Positions 62,427 to 64,000 of a stretch of DNA of 64,000 bases are shown here, piece by piece. How positions within the stretch are numbered: position 1 is the first letter of the stretch; every line of letters starts with the position of its first letter. The notes under the pieces were generated by a model that saw only the letters and a list, made by a program, of their open reading frames with translations, was not told the origin of the DNA and ran no database searches. The DNA comes from an uncultured Pelagibacteraceae bacterium (GTDB taxonomy: Bacteria > Pseudomonadota > Alphaproteobacteria > Pelagibacterales > Pelagibacteraceae): positions 124,001-188,000 of the forward strand of contig CACJXK010000001.1 in NCBI GenBank assembly GCA_902597335.1, given 5' to 3'. The translations under genes and the position numbers were made by a program.

Positions 62427-64000
62427 ATGAAAATATTATTAATAATTTTATCATTTTTAACACTCCAAACCAGCACATATTCAAGCACAACCGTGGATAA
62501 AAAATTCAACCAGAAGTATTTATCTGATTATTTTTCTGCTTTGGTCTCATCAGGAAATCAAAAAAACGAAGAGGCGCTTAAATATTTCAATTCATCAAAA
62601 TTTCTAATTCAAAAACATGATGATTTTTTAAAAAAATACGTATTTTCTCTAGTTTTGAATGGGCAAGTAAAAAAAGGGATAGATCAAATAAAGACTTCAA
62701 AAAATGATATCAATTCAAATACTTTCGAACTTAACTTACTTTTGCTAATTGATAGTTTAAAGAAAAAAGATTTCAAGCAAGCTAATAAAAGATTTAAAGA
62801 ATTTCAGTTTAATAAAGATGATGGAACTTATGAATATGTAATTTACAAAATTTTAAAAGACTTTAATTATCTATTTTTAAAAAAAGAGACTATCGAGGAT
62901 AACAAGTATGGAACATTAAGTTTAATTTCTTCAGCTTTTCAAAATTGTTATTTAAATTCTCCAAATACCAGCTCATATTTTGAAAAATTACTAAATAGTT
63001 CTGATGGAGATTATTCTAGATACATGTTCTTTTATTTTGCAAATTTAATTGAAAATAATAATACTGAAAAAGTTATTCAAGTTTCAAAAACGATTGAGCC
63101 TATTGGTGACAGCATATTATTGCATCAAATCAAAGACTGGATTAATAATGATCAATACAAAAAATTTGAATCCCATTTCTCATGCTATAATGAAAATGAT
63201 ATTCTAGCTGAAATTTTTTATTTGATATCTAATTTATTTTCAACACAAAATATATATGATCAGTCAAATTTTTATTTAAGAATTTCTGAGTACTTAAATC
63301 CTAAGTTTTATTTTAACCAATCTCTTCTTGCTGAAAACTATTACTTAAATAAAAATAGTGAACAAGCTACCAAAATTTTAGAAAATTTTAAAAAAAAAGA
63401 TAAATTATATTTTTGGTATAAAACAAAAAAGATAGGAAGAATATTATCTGAAGATAATAGTGAGGAAGAGGCTATCAACTATATAAATAAGAATTTTAAT
63501 TCTATAAAAAAACCTACAGAAAAAATACTTTATGATTATGCAAATATAAATAAAGGTTTTGAAAAGTATGAAATTGCAATTGAATATTACACAGAGTTAC
63601 TCAAAAATGTTGATCATAGTTCATATGCAATCTCAAGAATTTTATATAGGAGGGGTAGCAGTTATGAACGAACAGGAAATTATGAGAAGGCTGACAGAGA
63701 TTTAATTACAAGTTTAAAAATGTATCCAAATGAACCATACACATTAAATTATCTAGCTTATAGCTGGTTAGAAAGAAATTATAAAATAGATCAAGCGATA
63801 GATATGATACAAAAAGCACATAAACAAAAAGAAAATGATCCGTATATCACCGACTCTGTTGGATGGGGATTTTATTTAATTGGTGATTATATCAATGCTG
63901 AAAAATATCTTAAAAAAGCATTGCAATTAATGCCAGATGATCCAATTGTTAATGATCATTATGGTGATGTCCTTTGGAAATTAGACAGAAAATTACAAGC
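62427..64000 (+). CDS. Secreted TPR-repeat protein, 3' end cut by window edge
   Basis: 524 uninterrupted codons from ATG at 62427 to the right edge. The signal peptide (MKILLIILSFLTLQTSTYS) is short and clear. The rest is helical, with recognisable TPR units toward the end (RRGSSYERTGNYEKADRDL; GWGFYLIGDYINAEKYLKKA and NDHYGDVLWKLDRK). Earlier repeats are degenerate. Large TPR lipoprotein-like scaffolds of this kind occur beside udg and ispE in alphaproteobacteria; ispE would be expected just beyond the edge. Only 10 bases separate it from the divergent glycosylase gene. Confidence 0.85.
   Translation, partial: MKILLIILSFLTLQTSTYSSTTVDKKFNQKYLSDYFSALVSSGNQKNEEALKYFNSSKFLIQKHDDFLKKYVFSLVLNGQVKKGIDQIKTSKNDINSNTFELNLLLLIDSLKKKDFKQANKRFKEFQFNKDDGTYEYVIYKILKDFNYLFLKKETIEDNKYGTLSLISSAFQNCYLNSPNTSSYFEKLLNSSDGDYSRYMFFYFANLIENNNTEKVIQVSKTIEPIGDSILLHQIKDWINNDQYKKFESHFSCYNENDILAEIFYLISNLFSTQNIYDQSNFYLRISEYLNPKFYFNQSLLAENYYLNKNSEQATKILENFKKKDKLYFWYKTKKIGRILSEDNSEEEAINYINKNFNSIKKPTEKILYDYANINKGFEKYEIAIEYYTELLKNVDHSSYAISRILYRRGSSYERTGNYEKADRDLITSLKMYPNEPYTLNYLAYSWLERNYKIDQAIDMIQKAHKQKENDPYITDSVGWGFYLIGDYINAEKYLKKALQLMPDDPIVNDHYGDVLWKLDRKLQ

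Noticed and set aside
62417-62509. TTG-initiated N-terminal extension of the uracil-DNA glycosylase
   Set aside because: It would overlap the signal peptide of the divergent TPR gene and shows no conserved residues.

Overview
The window is a compact, strongly A/T-rich stretch of an alphaproteobacterial chromosome that looks like a Pelagibacterales (SAR11) genome. The signs are very short or negative intergenic distances, ATGA/TAATG start-stop overlaps, a retinal biosynthesis cluster (crtI-crtB-crtY-blh), a CcrM-type methyltransferase beside rnhB, an aceA gene next to a RamB-like regulator, and unusually short versions of some housekeeping proteins, notably SMC. I see no rRNA, tRNA, CRISPR, transposase or phage gene. 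The lineage call is an inference from gene content.

Layout. 1-7.9 kb: oligopeptidase B (cut by the left edge), then a plus-strand run of a membrane J-domain protein, gmd, a GT9 glycosyltransferase, a DapA-superfamily lyase, cfa and a Lys-rich coiled-coil protein. 7.9-13.3 kb: a RamB/ScfR-type regulator divergent from isocitrate lyase, with a cluster of TGTAAA/TTTACA operators and an unlisted 53-codon ORF between them; then djlA, a secreted protein and a YczE-type membrane protein. 13.3-17.3 kb: typA and groESL (intrinsic terminator, sigma-32-like promoter). 17.4-23.9 kb: HAD hydrolase, ribF, ileS, lspA, a DUF3035-like lipoprotein, pgi. 23.9-31.6 kb: rsmD, purD, and the lipid A block ubiA-msbA-waaA-lpxK-lpxL. 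31.6-36.2 kb: small metabolic and stress genes, rsmE, SCO1. 36.2-42.2 kb: an aa3-type cytochrome c oxidase cluster with two subunit III genes, ending in cyoE. 42.2-44.1 kb: thrC and a peroxiredoxin.

44.1-57.7 kb is a long co-directional minus-strand run: dciA-like, a DsbA-like protein, smc, atpI-B-E-F'-F, crtI-crtB-crtY-blh, a small membrane protein, ispH, thrB, rnhA, and then a pair of Cys/His-motif paralogs bracketed by an 18-bp direct repeat. It places the F0 proton channel, retinal synthesis and the last step of isoprenoid precursor synthesis in one transcriptional direction, which fits a proteorhodopsin-using phototroph, although neither the opsin nor crtE is in this window. 57.7-64 kb: mutY, a flavin monooxygenase, ccrM, rnhB with a coupled 45-aa microprotein, a family-4-like uracil-DNA glycosylase, and the start of a secreted TPR protein cut by the right edge.

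The points most worth following up are the SMC without a recognisable hinge, the repeat-flanked Cys/His paralog pair, the operator array and small ORF at aceA, the GANTC cluster upstream of ccrM, and a divergent start pair (CATATG) with no intergenic base.
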